A stretch of DNA of 64,000 bases. Source: JANNWF01 sp038205755 (lineage in GTDB: Bacteria; Pseudomonadota; Gammaproteobacteria; Xanthomonadales; Xanthomonadaceae). A program made the position numbers and the translations under genes. The DNA lies in contig JBBRBN010000004.1 in assembly GCA_038205755.1 (NCBI GenBank), forward strand, positions 25,014 through 89,013. Direction: 5' to 3'. This document shows, in pieces, positions 1 through 8,534 of this stretch. Numbering within the stretch: the first letter of the stretch is position 1; each line of letters opens with the position of its first letter. A model generated the notes under the pieces. The model did not search any database and was not told the origin of the DNA. It was given only the letters and a program-made list of their open reading frames with translations.

Positions 1-1
1 G

Positions 2-736
2 GTGGTGGACCCGCGCGAGGGCCACCAGCGCGGCAGCGTGTTGCCGCTGCAGGCGCGCGTCGACGTCGAACTGGGCAGCAAGGTCACGCTGGTCGGACTC
101 GGATTCGATGGCGGCATCAGCGGCAATTTGTCGATCAACGAACGCAGCGGTCGGACGACCACCGGCCGCGGTACCCTGACCGTGCGCGGTCGCTATCGCG
201 CCTATGGCCAGGATCTCGAGATCCTGCGCGGCCGTTTGCTGTTCGCCAATTCGCCGCTGGATGACCCCGGCGTGGACGTGCGCGCCAAACGCAAGGTCGA
301 CGACATCACGGTCGGTATCGAAGTCAGCGGCAGTGCCTTGCGCCCGCAGCTGGCGGTCTGGTCGGACCCGGCGCTCGACCAGGCCGAAGCGCTGTCCTAC
401 CTGGTGCTGGGACGCCCGCTGCGATCGGCATCGTCGGCTGATAGCGCCAAGCTCGGGCAAGCCGCCGCCGCGATCGGCGGCAATCTGCTGGCGGGACGGT
501 TGGGCGCCAGACTGGGCTTCGATACCTTTGGCGTTGCCGACTCACAGGCGCTGGGCGGCGCCGCGTTCACTGTCGGCAAGTTTCTGTCGCCGGCGCTTTA
601 CCTGAGCTACGGTGTGTCGCTGTTTGGCAGTGGCCAAGTGGTCACCCTGCGCTATCTGCTCAGCGAACAGTTCGACATCGAAATCGAGTCGGGAAGCGAA
701 AGTCGCGCCGGATTCAACTATCGGATCGAGCGCTGA
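2..736 (+). CDS. tamB: TamB C-terminal fragment (translocation and assembly module subunit), 5' truncated by window edge
   Basis: The last ~244 codons of TamB, the inner-membrane-anchored periplasmic protein that works with TamA in outer-membrane assembly and lipid transport. The C-terminal (DUF490) domain is visible: a repetitive beta-rich stretch (VRGRYRAYGQDLEILRGRL), the conserved block around residues 90-140 (SDPALDQAEALSYLVLGRPL), and a final amphipathic beta region ending FNYRIER. The family is usually over 1000 residues, so most of the gene lies upstream of the window. The first visible codons are not the true start. No tamA is visible on this side. Confidence 0.88.
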   Translation: MVDPREGHQRGSVLPLQARVDVELGSKVTLVGLGFDGGISGNLSINERSGRTTTGRGTLTVRGRYRAYGQDLEILRGRLLFANSPLDDPGVDVRAKRKVDDITVGIEVSGSALRPQLAVWSDPALDQAEALSYLVLGRPLRSASSADSAKLGQAAAAIGGNLLAGRLGARLGFDTFGVADSQALGGAAFTVGKFLSPALYLSYGVSLFGSGQVVTLRYLLSEQFDIEIESGSESRAGFNYRIER

Positions 737-898
737 CCCGCACTCAGCGGCCGGTTCGCCTCGCTGCAATCGGATATCGGCGCACCCAACGCGCCGGCTT
801 TTCCGCTGCTGCTACACTTTCCGGCTCGCTCGACCCAAACGGTCCGGCGCCGCGTCGCCAAGATCATTCGACTTCCATCCACTTTCCGAGGAGCCGCT

Positions 899-1765
899 AT
901 GCGCGCCCTGATGTTTGCAGTCTCACTTGCGCTGTTGACCCTTGCAGGCTGCGGCCAGCAGTCTGCGCCGACCCCGGCAGCCAGCACAGCGGGGCCTGCC
1001 GCCGGTGGTCCGCCGCCGGTTCCGGCCGGTACACCGGCGGTGCGCGGCAGCGTGCTGATCGAAGGTCTGACCGACCTGCCGGCCAAGCTGCAGCTGCGTC
1101 TGCGCCTGCTCGACGTCAGCGACCCGAGCATCGCGCCGCCGGTCATTGCGGAGCGGCTGGAGCCGGCGCCGGCAAAAGTACCCTACAGCTATGCCCTGCC
1201 GTTTGAGCAGGCCCGGATCGCCCCTGACCGCCGCTACGCCATCGAGAGCAGCCTGCTGGCGAGCGGTGCCATTCTTTACGGCACGCCGGCGCCGGTCTCG
1301 GTGCTGACCCAGGGAGCGGGTCGCCAGGTCAACCTCACGCTGGTGCGCGGCAGCCTCAGCGCGGCCGATGCGGCGCCTGCCGATCTGCTCAAGCAGGCCT
1401 TCGACGCGCTCGAGGCATCGATCGGCGGCATGGAGCGACTGACCGGTGAGCGCATCGACGCCAATGTCACCATTGGTTGGGATGGCTTTGCCGACGGCGA
1501 TGACGTTCGCTTTGCGCGTGAGAATGTCGACTACGGCGATGCCGGCTCGGCGTCGCTGCGCTATGGCTACCGGAGCGGCCAGCCGTGGGTGATTGCGCGC
1601 GAACAGAAGGGTGTCCTGAGCCTGGTTGGCTGGGGCGATAGCGGCGAAGTTCTGCTGAACCGTCACGCTGAGGGTGAGCAGATGGATGAGGCCCAGATCG
1701 CCGAGCTTCGCAGCAAGTCCGAGCGCCTCTACATGATCGTCAAGGCGAGCGCCGACCGCGAGTAG
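899..1765 (+). CDS. YbaY/YscW-type lipoprotein
   Basis: A 288-residue predicted lipoprotein. The signal peptide ends in the lipobox LAGC (Cys about residue 18), followed by an Ala/Pro/Gly-rich linker. Residues ~47-150 (VRGSVLIEGLTDLPAKLQLR onward, with PYSYALPFE and LVRG) look like the YbaY/YscW beta-sandwich domain, whose members are described as outer-membrane lipoproteins or secretion pilotins. The C-terminal ~130 residues are acidic and I do not recognise them. An SD-like gaggagcc lies just before the ATG. The gene stands alone, 160 bp after tamB. The precise role is unknown. Confidence 0.7.
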   Translation: MRALMFAVSLALLTLAGCGQQSAPTPAASTAGPAAGGPPPVPAGTPAVRGSVLIEGLTDLPAKLQLRLRLLDVSDPSIAPPVIAERLEPAPAKVPYSYALPFEQARIAPDRRYAIESSLLASGAILYGTPAPVSVLTQGAGRQVNLTLVRGSLSAADAAPADLLKQAFDALEASIGGMERLTGERIDANVTIGWDGFADGDDVRFARENVDYGDAGSASLRYGYRSGQPWVIAREQKGVLSLVGWGDSGEVLLNRHAEGEQMDEAQIAELRSKSERLYMIVKASADRE

Positions 1766-2153
1766 CGCGGCACCGGAGCGGGCCTTCGGCCTCCAGCCGA
1801 CGGCCAATGACACGCGTTCACGGTCTGATCTCTGGGTGGCCGTTGGCTCCTCGGCCGAGACGGCGCATTTCCAGGCGCCGGAGCAGCGGCCCGTTGCTCC
1901 GACCGTTGAAAGCAGATTCCCTTGCGCCGGGTGTCACATGCGGTGCTTCCGGCGCGGACGCCAACCTGCGGACGCCTTGATTCACGCGCCCTTGGCGTCG
2001 CGTGCACGGACTCGGCGCGACACTCGTCGGCATGACGATCAGACTGCTTCCCGCAGCGTGTTTGCTTGCTGTGAAGACCCTCGGGGAACTATCATTTCGC
2101 GGTGAGACGGCCGGCCCTGAAAGGCCGCGCCGACTCCTTCAAGAGGCAGTGCG
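1766..2153. other. Intergenic region upstream of the cox locus
   Basis: A 388-bp stretch without a supportable gene. The open frame at 1836-2105 (+) has no family resemblance and an Arg/Ala/Cys-rich composition typical of out-of-frame GC-rich DNA. The only structure I would defend is a sigma-70-like promoter near its 3' end, listed separately. Confidence 0.5.
2066..2095 (+). promoter_or_regulatory. Candidate sigma-70 promoter of the cox operon
   Basis: TTGCTG (2066-2071), an 18-bp spacer, then TATCAT (2090-2095), about 58 bp before the DUF2244 start codon. It is the best -35/-10 pair in the gap. Pattern matching only. Confidence 0.4.
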
Positions 2154-2648
2154 GTGATTGAGCAGCATGCTCCGCGGAGCGTCACAGGCGAGGCGAGTCT
2201 GGTGATTCGCCCCAATCGGGCGCTGAGCAGCAGGCAATTGACCGCGGCATTTGCGGTGGTGGCGACGGCGTCGCTGACGGTATCGACGCTCAGCTGGGTG
2301 TATGGAAACGTATTCGCGCCGTTTTTTGCGCTGCTCGAACTCTCGCTGTTGGCAGCATGCCTGCGGCTGGTGTGGCGGGCGGGAGAGCGGTTCGAGGTCG
2401 TGGCGATCGGCCCATCGGAGATTTCGGTGCGTCGGCTGCCGGAAATGCACGACATGCTGCGCGAACATCCGTTTTGGGTGAGTCTTAGTGAGCGTGAAGG
2501 TCGCGTGCTGCTGGTCAGTCGCGGCCGCGAGGTGGAAGTAGGAGCCTGCCTTGGCGAGGCAGAGCGGCAGTCGCTGGTCACGCGGTTGCGCGACATGATG
2601 GGTGCGGCCGCGTCGAGCCGCACAGCTGAGCCCGCCGGGGCGCCTTGA
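2154..2648 (+). CDS. DUF2244 integral membrane protein
   Basis: A 164-residue protein with a GTG start. Two closely spaced hydrophobic segments (about residues 25-70) are followed by a soluble C-terminal domain with VVAIGPSEISVRR and WVSL...RVLLVSRGREVEVG. That is the DUF2244 arrangement. DUF2244 genes commonly sit directly upstream of coxB in proteobacteria, and here it is 20 bp before coxB. The role is presumably in oxidase assembly or maintenance, but the function is not established. Confidence 0.8.
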   Translation: MIEQHAPRSVTGEASLVIRPNRALSSRQLTAAFAVVATASLTVSTLSWVYGNVFAPFFALLELSLLAACLRLVWRAGERFEVVAIGPSEISVRRLPEMHDMLREHPFWVSLSEREGRVLLVSRGREVEVGACLGEAERQSLVTRLRDMMGAAASSRTAEPAGAP

Positions 2649-2668
2649 ATTCACTGCTGGGGTAGCGC

Positions 2669-3550
2669 ATGAAGCTTGCTGGACCGATCTCGTATTTGCT
2701 GGGCACCGCGCTGGTGCTGGCTGCGCTGCCGGCGCTGGCCGCCAACCCGCAGCCGTGGCAGCTCAATATGACCAAGGGCGCGACCGATTCCGCCGCGCAG
2801 GTCTACCAGCTGCACATGACCATTCTGTGGATCTGCGTCGCGATTGGCGTGCTGGTTTTTGGCGCCATGGCCTATGCCATGTTCGCGTTTCGCAAGTCCA
2901 AGGGCGCAGTTGCCGCGACCTGGAGCCACAACACCACCGCCGAGATCATCTGGACCGTGGTGCCGGTGCTGATCCTCGTCGCGATGGCATGGCCGGCGAC
3001 GCGCGTCCTGTTTGAGATGGACGACACCACCGGCTCGGAAATGACGGTCAAGGTCACCGGTTATCAGTGGTTGTGGCGTTACGAGATCCTCAACTATCGG
3101 GGCGAGTCCGGCGGAGTAAATTTTGTCAGCCGTCTGAATCCTGCCGATGACCAGCTGCGCGTGCGAGGTTCCGGCGCCCGACCCACGGTCGCCGAAAATC
3201 CGAATTATCTGCTTGAAGTGGATCGCGAGCTGGTGCTGCCCACCGACACCAAAATCCGCTTCGTCATCACGGCGGACGACGTCATTCACTCATGGTGGGT
3301 ACCGGCATTCGGATGGAAGCAGGACGCGATTCCTGGCGTGATCAACGAGGCTTGGACCAACATCCGTGAGCCGGGTACCTATCGTGGCCAGTGTGCGGAG
3401 CTGTGCGGTAAGGACCACGGATTCATGCCGATTGTCGTCAAGGCCGTGCCGCGCGCCGAGTTCGAAACCTGGCTGGCGGCGGAGCAGAGCCTCGCCAACC
3501 CGGCTGCGACCACCGCCCAGGTGGGCGTGATTGCACCCGGTGAAGGCTGA
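2669..3550 (+). CDS. coxB: Cytochrome c oxidase subunit II
   Basis: Subunit II of the aa3 oxidase, which receives electrons from cytochrome c through the binuclear CuA centre. The 293 residues show a signal peptide ending near Ala25 (LPALAA), two transmembrane helices (~50-73 and ~93-113) and the periplasmic cupredoxin domain. All CuA ligands are visible: His207, then C242-A-E244-L-C246-x3-H250-x2-Met253. The aromatic electron-entry motif GYQWLWRYE is at 131-139. There is no fused C-terminal cytochrome c domain. coxA starts 52 bp downstream in the same operon. Confidence 0.97.
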   Translation: MKLAGPISYLLGTALVLAALPALAANPQPWQLNMTKGATDSAAQVYQLHMTILWICVAIGVLVFGAMAYAMFAFRKSKGAVAATWSHNTTAEIIWTVVPVLILVAMAWPATRVLFEMDDTTGSEMTVKVTGYQWLWRYEILNYRGESGGVNFVSRLNPADDQLRVRGSGARPTVAENPNYLLEVDRELVLPTDTKIRFVITADDVIHSWWVPAFGWKQDAIPGVINEAWTNIREPGTYRGQCAELCGKDHGFMPIVVKAVPRAEFETWLAAEQSLANPAATTAQVGVIAPGEG

Positions 3551-3602
3551 TCCAACGCACTGATACGTTCTGAAGCACCCCATTTTCGCGAGAGGCTGGA
3601 CC

Positions 3603-5213
3603 ATGGCTTATAGCGCTGCTGCCCCCAACGACGAGCACCACCACACGCCGAGTTTCTTCGAGCGCTGGTTCTATGCCACCAACCACAAGGACATCGGCAC
3701 GCTGTACCTGCTGTTCGCGCTGATGATGTTCTTCATCGGCGGCGCCATGGCGCTGGTGATCCGCGCCGAGCTGTTCCAGCCCGGCCTGCAGCTGGTGCAT
3801 CCGGAATTCTTCAACCAGATGACCACCATGCACGCGCTGGTGATGATCTTCGGTGCCGTGATGCCGGCCTTCGTTGGCCTCGCCAACTGGATGATTCCGC
3901 TGATGGTGGGTGCGCCAGACATGGCGCTGCCGCGGATGAACAACTGGTCCTTCTGGATTCTGCCGTTCGCCTTCGCGATGCTGCTGTTGACCCTGTTCCT
4001 GCCCGGCGGCGGTCCGGCCGGTGGCTGGACGCTGTATCCGCCGTTGTCGCTGCAGGGCGGGTCGAACGTGGCCTTCGTGATTTTCGCCATCCACATGATG
4101 GGTATCAGCTCGATCATGGGCGCGATCAACATCATCGCCACCATCCTGAACATGCGCGCACCGGGCATGGATCTGCTGAAAATGCCGATCTTCGTCTGGA
4201 CCTGGCTGATCACCGCCTTCCTGCTTATCGCCGTGATGCCGGTTCTGGCGGGCGCAGTCACCATGCTGCTCACCGACAAGTTTTTCGACACCAGTTTCTT
4301 CAACGCGGCCGGCGGCGGCGACCCGGTGATGTTCCAGCACATCTTCTGGTTTTTCGGCCATCCCGAGGTCTACATCATGATCCTGCCGGCATTCGGGATC
4401 GTCTCGGAAATCATCCCGACCTTCGCCCGCAAGCCGCTGTTCGGCTATCAGGCGATGGTCTACGCCACCGCCTCGATCGCGTTTCTGTCGTTCATCGTCT
4501 GGGCCCACCACATGTTCACCGTCGGCATGCCGCTGGGCGGCAAGCTGTACTTCATGTACGCGACGATGCTCATCGGTATTCCCACGGGCGTGAAGGTCTT
4601 CAACTGGGTCAGCACGATGTGGAAAAGCTCAATGACCTTCGAGACGCCGATGCTGTTCGCGATCGGCTTCGTGATCATGTTCACCATCGGCGGTTTCTCC
4701 GGTCTGATGCTGGCCATCGTGCCGGCTGACTACCAGTATCACGACACCTACTTCGTGGTCGCGCACTTCCACTACGTGCTGGTCACCGGCTCGGTGTTCG
4801 CCATCATGGCCGGTGTCTATTACTGGATCCCGAAGTGGACCGGTCACATGTACAACGAGACGCTCGGAAAGTGGCACTTCTGGTTGAGCACGTTCTTCGT
4901 CAACCTGTTGTTCTTCCCGCAGCATTTCCTCGGGCTGGCGGGAATGCCGCGGCGTATCCCGGACTACAACGTCGCTTTTGCCGACTTCAACATGTGGTCG
5001 TCGATTGGTGGATTCGGGTTCGGTCTGTCGCAGCTGCTGTTCGCCTACATGGTCTGGCAGTGCGCGCGCGGCGGCGTGAAGGCCACCGATGAAGTCTGGG
5101 CCGGCGCCAAGGGCCTGGAATGGACCGTGCCTTCGCCGGCGCCGCACCACACATTCACGGTGCCGCCGGTGATCGATGACAGCAAGCTGGCGCACGGCAA
5201 CATCAGTCACTAA
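3603..5213 (+). CDS. coxA: Cytochrome c oxidase subunit I
   Basis: The catalytic subunit of aa3 oxidase, carrying heme a and the heme a3-CuB site, with 12 transmembrane helices in 536 residues. Visible ligands are His77 (heme a, TMHALVM), the CuB set His253 with cross-linked Tyr257 (HPEVY) and His302-His303, then His388 and His390 (HFHYV) for the two hemes. Glu255 and Asp107 (DMALPRMNN) fit the proton-channel positions of A-type oxidases. The length is normal. It is followed after 21 bp by the small ORF at 5235. Confidence 0.98.
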   Translation: MAYSAAAPNDEHHHTPSFFERWFYATNHKDIGTLYLLFALMMFFIGGAMALVIRAELFQPGLQLVHPEFFNQMTTMHALVMIFGAVMPAFVGLANWMIPLMVGAPDMALPRMNNWSFWILPFAFAMLLLTLFLPGGGPAGGWTLYPPLSLQGGSNVAFVIFAIHMMGISSIMGAINIIATILNMRAPGMDLLKMPIFVWTWLITAFLLIAVMPVLAGAVTMLLTDKFFDTSFFNAAGGGDPVMFQHIFWFFGHPEVYIMILPAFGIVSEIIPTFARKPLFGYQAMVYATASIAFLSFIVWAHHMFTVGMPLGGKLYFMYATMLIGIPTGVKVFNWVSTMWKSSMTFETPMLFAIGFVIMFTIGGFSGLMLAIVPADYQYHDTYFVVAHFHYVLVTGSVFAIMAGVYYWIPKWTGHMYNETLGKWHFWLSTFFVNLLFFPQHFLGLAGMPRRIPDYNVAFADFNMWSSIGGFGFGLSQLLFAYMVWQCARGGVKATDEVWAGAKGLEWTVPSPAPHHTFTVPPVIDDSKLAHGNISH

Positions 5214-5234
5214 CCGGACGCCGACCTGACCACC

Positions 5235-5354
5235 ATGACACTGCCTTCAGAGGACGCCCGCCGCGCCGCCGCCCGGCGCACGGCGATCATAATCGGCGTC
5301 ATCGCTATCGGCTTCTACCTTGCCTTCATCCTTTCGGGAGTTATTGGCCGATGA
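5235..5354 (+). CDS. Small single-pass membrane protein of the cox locus (39 aa)
   Basis: A 39-codon ORF (MTLPSEDARRAAARR, then a hydrophobic helix at ~17-37, ending GVIGR) between coxA and ctaG. Its TGA overlaps the ctaG ATG (ATGA), so translation is probably coupled. Size, topology and position match the very small cytochrome oxidase assembly proteins found between ctaD and ctaG in many proteobacteria. Assignment is by position and topology, since the protein is too short for motif evidence. Positively charged residues before the helix suggest N-in topology. Confidence 0.7.
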   Translation: MTLPSEDARRAAARRTAIIIGVIAIGFYLAFILSGVIGR

Positions 5355-5911
5355 GCATCGCGGGGGACCATCGTCGCGTACTGCGGCGCGGCCTGTGGAC
5401 GTGCGTGGTGGCGTTTGGCGTGTGTTTCGCGCTGGTGCCGATGTACCGGATTGCCTGCGAGAAAGTGTTTGGCATCCGCCTCGACGGTACGCCCATCAGC
5501 GACGTCCAGGCGGCTACCAGGCAAGTCGATCTCAGTCGCGAGGTGGTCGTCGAGTTCGATACGACCGTGAACTCCAAGCTGCCATGGAGTTTCCGCGCCG
5601 CCACCGCGTCGATGCGGGTGCATCCGGGTCAGCTCAACGAGGCGATCTTTTTCGCCCGCAACGAATCTGCTGGAGCAATCATCGGACAGGCGGTGCCATC
5701 GGTGGCGCCAAGTTCGGCATCGATTTACTTCAACAAGACCGAGTGCTTCTGCTTCACCGAGCAACTGCTGTCGCCGGGTGAAGAGCGCGAAATGCCGGTT
5801 CGATTTATGGTCGATCCCGACCTCCCGCCAGGCGTCCAGACCCTCACTTTGTCCTACACGTTCTACAATAACGATCTGGCGACTGCACGACTGACCGCTG
5901 CCGGCGGCTGA
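5351..5911 (+). CDS. ctaG: Cytochrome c oxidase assembly protein CtaG/Cox11
   Basis: A copper chaperone that delivers CuB to subunit I. The 186 residues show one N-terminal transmembrane helix (~14-30) followed by PMYRIACEKVFG and a periplasmic immunoglobulin-like domain. The copper motif C132-F-C134-FTEQLLSPGEE is intact, and the C-terminal FYNND is typical. The start overlaps the preceding small ORF by 4 bp. Confidence 0.95.
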   Translation: MSIAGDHRRVLRRGLWTCVVAFGVCFALVPMYRIACEKVFGIRLDGTPISDVQAATRQVDLSREVVVEFDTTVNSKLPWSFRAATASMRVHPGQLNEAIFFARNESAGAIIGQAVPSVAPSSASIYFNKTECFCFTEQLLSPGEEREMPVRFMVDPDLPPGVQTLTLSYTFYNNDLATARLTAAGG

Positions 5912-5975
5912 CGCTGCCGGTCGGCGCATTGCTCGCGCTACCACAATGACTGCAGCGTTTCATACGGGGACCACC

Positions 5976-6851
5976 ATGGCCGCACCTAGCCACGACGCCA
6001 ACATCTACTACGTCCCGCATAGCAGCCATTGGCCGCTGGTCGGCTCCGTCGGCATGTTCATCATGCTGTTTGGCGCGGCCAGCTGGATGAACGACCACAG
6101 CTGGGGGTTCTGGCTGCTCTTGGCCGGTTCGGTCATCCTGATTTACATGCTGTTTGGCTGGTTCGGCAATGTGATCGGCGAGTCGATTCGCGGAATGTAC
6201 AACCGGCAGGTGGACACATCGTTCCGGATGGGAATGATCTGGTTCATTTTTTCCGAAGTCATGTTCTTTGCGGCGTTCTTCGGTGCCCTGTTCTACGCCC
6301 GGATCTTTTCCATTCCGTGGCTGGGCGGTGAGGGTGACGGAATGCTGACCCACAACCTCCTTTGGAGCGGCTACGACGCCGCGTGGCCAACCAACGGTCC
6401 GGCGGAGATCGGCGGCGACTTCCAGACGATTCCGGCGTGGGACATTCCGCTGCTCAACACGATGCTGCTGCTGGCCTCCGGTGTCACCCTGACCATCGCC
6501 CATCATGCGCTGCGGGCCGGCAGGCGTGGCTCTCTGCTGTTCTGGCTGGCGGCCACCGTCGCACTCGGGGCGGTGTTCATGTGCTTCCAGATCTACGAGT
6601 ACACCCATGCCTACGGCGACCTCAATCTGACCCTGGGTTCGGGAATCTACGGGTCCACCTTTTTCCTGCTCACCGGCTTCCACGGCATGCATGTCACCTT
6701 GGGTGCCATCATGCTCACGGTGATCTGGTTTCGGTGTGCCAAGGGCCATTTCACCAAAGAGCAGCACTTCGGGTTTGAAGCAGTTGCCTGGTATTGGCAC
6801 TTCGTCGACGTGGTCTGGCTCGGATTGTTCCTGTTCGTTTACGTGCTCTGA
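5976..6851 (+). CDS. coxC: Cytochrome c oxidase subunit III
   Basis: A 291-residue, seven-helix subunit III. The N-terminal YYVPHSSHWP, FRMGMIWFIFSEVMFF, HHALRAG, YEYTHAYGD and GFHGMHVTLG, and the terminal WYWHFVDVVWL are family hallmarks. I prefer the ATG at 5976 because GGGGA lies five bases upstream. An in-frame ATG at 5946 would add ten residues but has no SD. It is last in the forward coxB-coxA-ctaG-coxC run and is followed by a convergent gene. Confidence 0.95.
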   Translation: MAAPSHDANIYYVPHSSHWPLVGSVGMFIMLFGAASWMNDHSWGFWLLLAGSVILIYMLFGWFGNVIGESIRGMYNRQVDTSFRMGMIWFIFSEVMFFAAFFGALFYARIFSIPWLGGEGDGMLTHNLLWSGYDAAWPTNGPAEIGGDFQTIPAWDIPLLNTMLLLASGVTLTIAHHALRAGRRGSLLFWLAATVALGAVFMCFQIYEYTHAYGDLNLTLGSGIYGSTFFLLTGFHGMHVTLGAIMLTVIWFRCAKGHFTKEQHFGFEAVAWYWHFVDVVWLGLFLFVYVL

Positions 6852-6890
6852 GTCACGCAAGCCCGCGCTGCCTTTCAGCGGAGCAGGAAA

Positions 6891-6915
6891 GCGCCCGCCG
6901 CAGGCTGCCGGGCGC
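6891..6915. terminator. Hairpin between convergent coxC and the twin-TM gene
   Basis: A 7-bp perfect stem gcgcccg/cgggcgc with an 11-nt loop in the short gap between convergent coding regions. It lacks a T tract, so intrinsic termination is uncertain. Confidence 0.35.
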
Positions 6916-6936
6916 GTGAGGTTCGGGCGACGCCTG

Positions 6937-7146
6937 TCAGCGACCGATGCCGTGAGGTTGGATCACGCCGGTCGCCATCCCGAGGATGACCAGAAGTATC
7001 AGCGCCACTGACAGCGCGACGCGCCGCGTCAGCGCGTTGGCCATGCGGTCGCTGCCGCCCTTGTCCGTGAGCATGTAGTAAAGCCCGGCGCCAAGGTTGT
7101 AGAGGATGACAACAAGAAAGGCGACGATGATGAGCTTCTGCAACAT
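6937..7146 (-). CDS. Twin transmembrane protein (DUF2909)
   Basis: 69 residues with two transmembrane helices (~5-26 and ~43-62) joined by a polar loop TDKGGSDRMANALTRR, ending VIQPHGIGR. This is the DUF2909 or twin-transmembrane pattern, which is typically found beside coxC and SURF1 genes, often on the opposite strand as here. I chose the ATG at 7146 (MLQKLIIVAF), with gggaaag upstream. Longer in-frame extensions add an implausible polar leader. Function unknown, presumably oxidase-related. Confidence 0.82.
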   Translation of the reverse strand: MLQKLIIVAFLVVILYNLGAGLYYMLTDKGGSDRMANALTRRVALSVALILLVILGMATGVIQPHGIGR

Positions 7147-7233
7147 GCAGCTTTCCCAGGGATGTGCGGTTCGCCAGTATCGCAATTCGGGCTGCTGTCG
7201 GCGTGGGTTCCGCGTGACGGCTGGCCCCCGCTG

Positions 7234-7947
7234 GTGAGGTTTCGCCTGCACTGGCTGCTGCTGACTCTCCTGGCCTGCGGCGCGTTTGTTGCTGCCGGCT
7301 TTTGGCAGTATGGCCGCGGCGTGGAGAAGGCCGCCTATCTGGAGCGCTTCGGCAATGCGCTCGGCGCCGACGCGCTGGCGGTGCCGATCGACGCCGCCCT
7401 GCGTGCGCCGGCGGACCTGCCGCGACGGGTGCAGGGCCCGCTGACGCGGCTGCCGCAGGCCCCGTTGCTGCTGCTCGACAATGTGCGTCGGGGCGCCCGG
7501 GTCGGCATACGTGCGGTCGCGATCTACCAGACCGCCAGTGCCAACGTCCTGCTGCTCGACCTTGGCTGGCTGCCGCTGCCGCCTGACCGTCGAATGCCGA
7601 CGCTGGCAAGCCCGCCAGACATACTGGATGCCCGCGGGCTGCTGGTACCAATGCCCGGACAGGGCCTGCGTCTTGCGGCCAATCCCTGGCCAGCGGAGTC
7701 AGGCGGTCAGGTCCTCTTGACCTATCTCGATCTGGACGAAGTCGCCCAGATGATCGGCCAGCGGCCGTTTGCAGGCCTGCTGCGGCTGGCGCCAGATGTG
7801 CAGGCGGGATTTGAGCGCGACCTTGACGCGCTACCCAATACTCTTACGCCAGAGCGGCACTACGGTTACGCACTGCAGTGGTTCGGCTTCGCCGCCGCCC
7901 TGGCCTTGATTTACCTCATCCTTCTCTTCAGGACCTCGCGCACGTGA
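7234..7947 (+). CDS. SURF1 family cytochrome oxidase biogenesis protein
   Basis: The SURF1/Shy1 family supports insertion of heme a into subunit I. There are two transmembrane helices, one near the N terminus (LLLTLLACGAFVAAGFWQ) and one at the C terminus (WFGFAAALALIYLILL), enclosing a periplasmic domain. The WQYGRGVEK, LLLLDN and HYGYALQWFGFA motifs are typical. The start is uncertain: GTG 7234 gives 237 aa and a normal N terminus, whereas ATG 7162 adds 24 residues and leaves only 15 bp to the divergent gene. The TGA overlaps the next GTG (GTGA). Confidence 0.85.
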   Translation: MRFRLHWLLLTLLACGAFVAAGFWQYGRGVEKAAYLERFGNALGADALAVPIDAALRAPADLPRRVQGPLTRLPQAPLLLLDNVRRGARVGIRAVAIYQTASANVLLLDLGWLPLPPDRRMPTLASPPDILDARGLLVPMPGQGLRLAANPWPAESGGQVLLTYLDLDEVAQMIGQRPFAGLLRLAPDVQAGFERDLDALPNTLTPERHYGYALQWFGFAAALALIYLILLFRTSRT

Positions 7948-8465
7948 CGGCCTCAACCCGACCCACCAAACAGCTCGTTCTCATCGTGCTGCTGTTTTTC
8001 ACTCCTCTCATAGCCGCTGTGGTGATGCGATTCGGCGGCTGGGAGCCGCCGCGCACGCGCAATTTCGGCGAGCTGTTGGCGCCACCGCTGAGCATGGAGG
8101 GCGTGGCGGCGCGACTCGCAGATGGTCAACCATGGCCGTGGGTCAACTTTGATCGGAACTGGACGCTGCTGCTGCAGCTGCCAGCGAGCTGCTCTGACCC
8201 GTGCCAGACTGCCGCCGCCGTGCTGCCCACGGTGCAATACGCCTTGGGTCGCCACGCCCACAAGCTGCACGCGTATCAGTTGAGCAGCACGGGTCCGTTG
8301 CAGCCGCTGGCGCTGCAGGGGTCACTGCCAGCGCCGCTGCAGGAGGTGCCGACTGAACAGCCGCAGGTATGGCTGGTCGACCCGCATGGCTACCTGGTGA
8401 TGCGCTATCGCGAGGGCTTTGATCCCAACGGCCTGCGCCGCGACCTGGCCCGATTGATCAAGTGA
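7944..8465 (+). CDS. Membrane-anchored Sco-like thioredoxin-fold protein of the cox locus
   Basis: 173 residues with an N-terminal transmembrane helix (~10-28). The following domain resembles Sco1/SenC: a beta strand WTLLLQLPA leads into C83-SDP-C87, the C-x3-C spacing of Sco copper proteins, and WLVDPHGYLVMRYREGF (His148) matches the Sco segment with its distal region. It is shorter and more divergent than ordinary Sco. Such proteins lie between SURF1 and ctaA in gammaproteobacterial cox clusters and are usually labelled hypothetical. The start overlaps the SURF1 stop by 4 bp. A role in copper or thiol chemistry for CuA is an inference. Confidence 0.72.
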   Translation: MTASTRPTKQLVLIVLLFFTPLIAAVVMRFGGWEPPRTRNFGELLAPPLSMEGVAARLADGQPWPWVNFDRNWTLLLQLPASCSDPCQTAAAVLPTVQYALGRHAHKLHAYQLSSTGPLQPLALQGSLPAPLQEVPTEQPQVWLVDPHGYLVMRYREGFDPNGLRRDLARLIK

Positions 8466-8534
8466 CTCGACTCAAGTGACTCGACCCCAAGACCGCAGCC
8501 GCAGCGGTTCAACACGAGCGGCCTCAAACCAGGC

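Noticed and set aside
1836..2105. Plus-strand frame of 89 codons upstream of the cox locus
   Set aside because: Arg/Ala/Cys-rich translation typical of out-of-frame GC-rich DNA, no SD, and it runs into the probable cox promoter.
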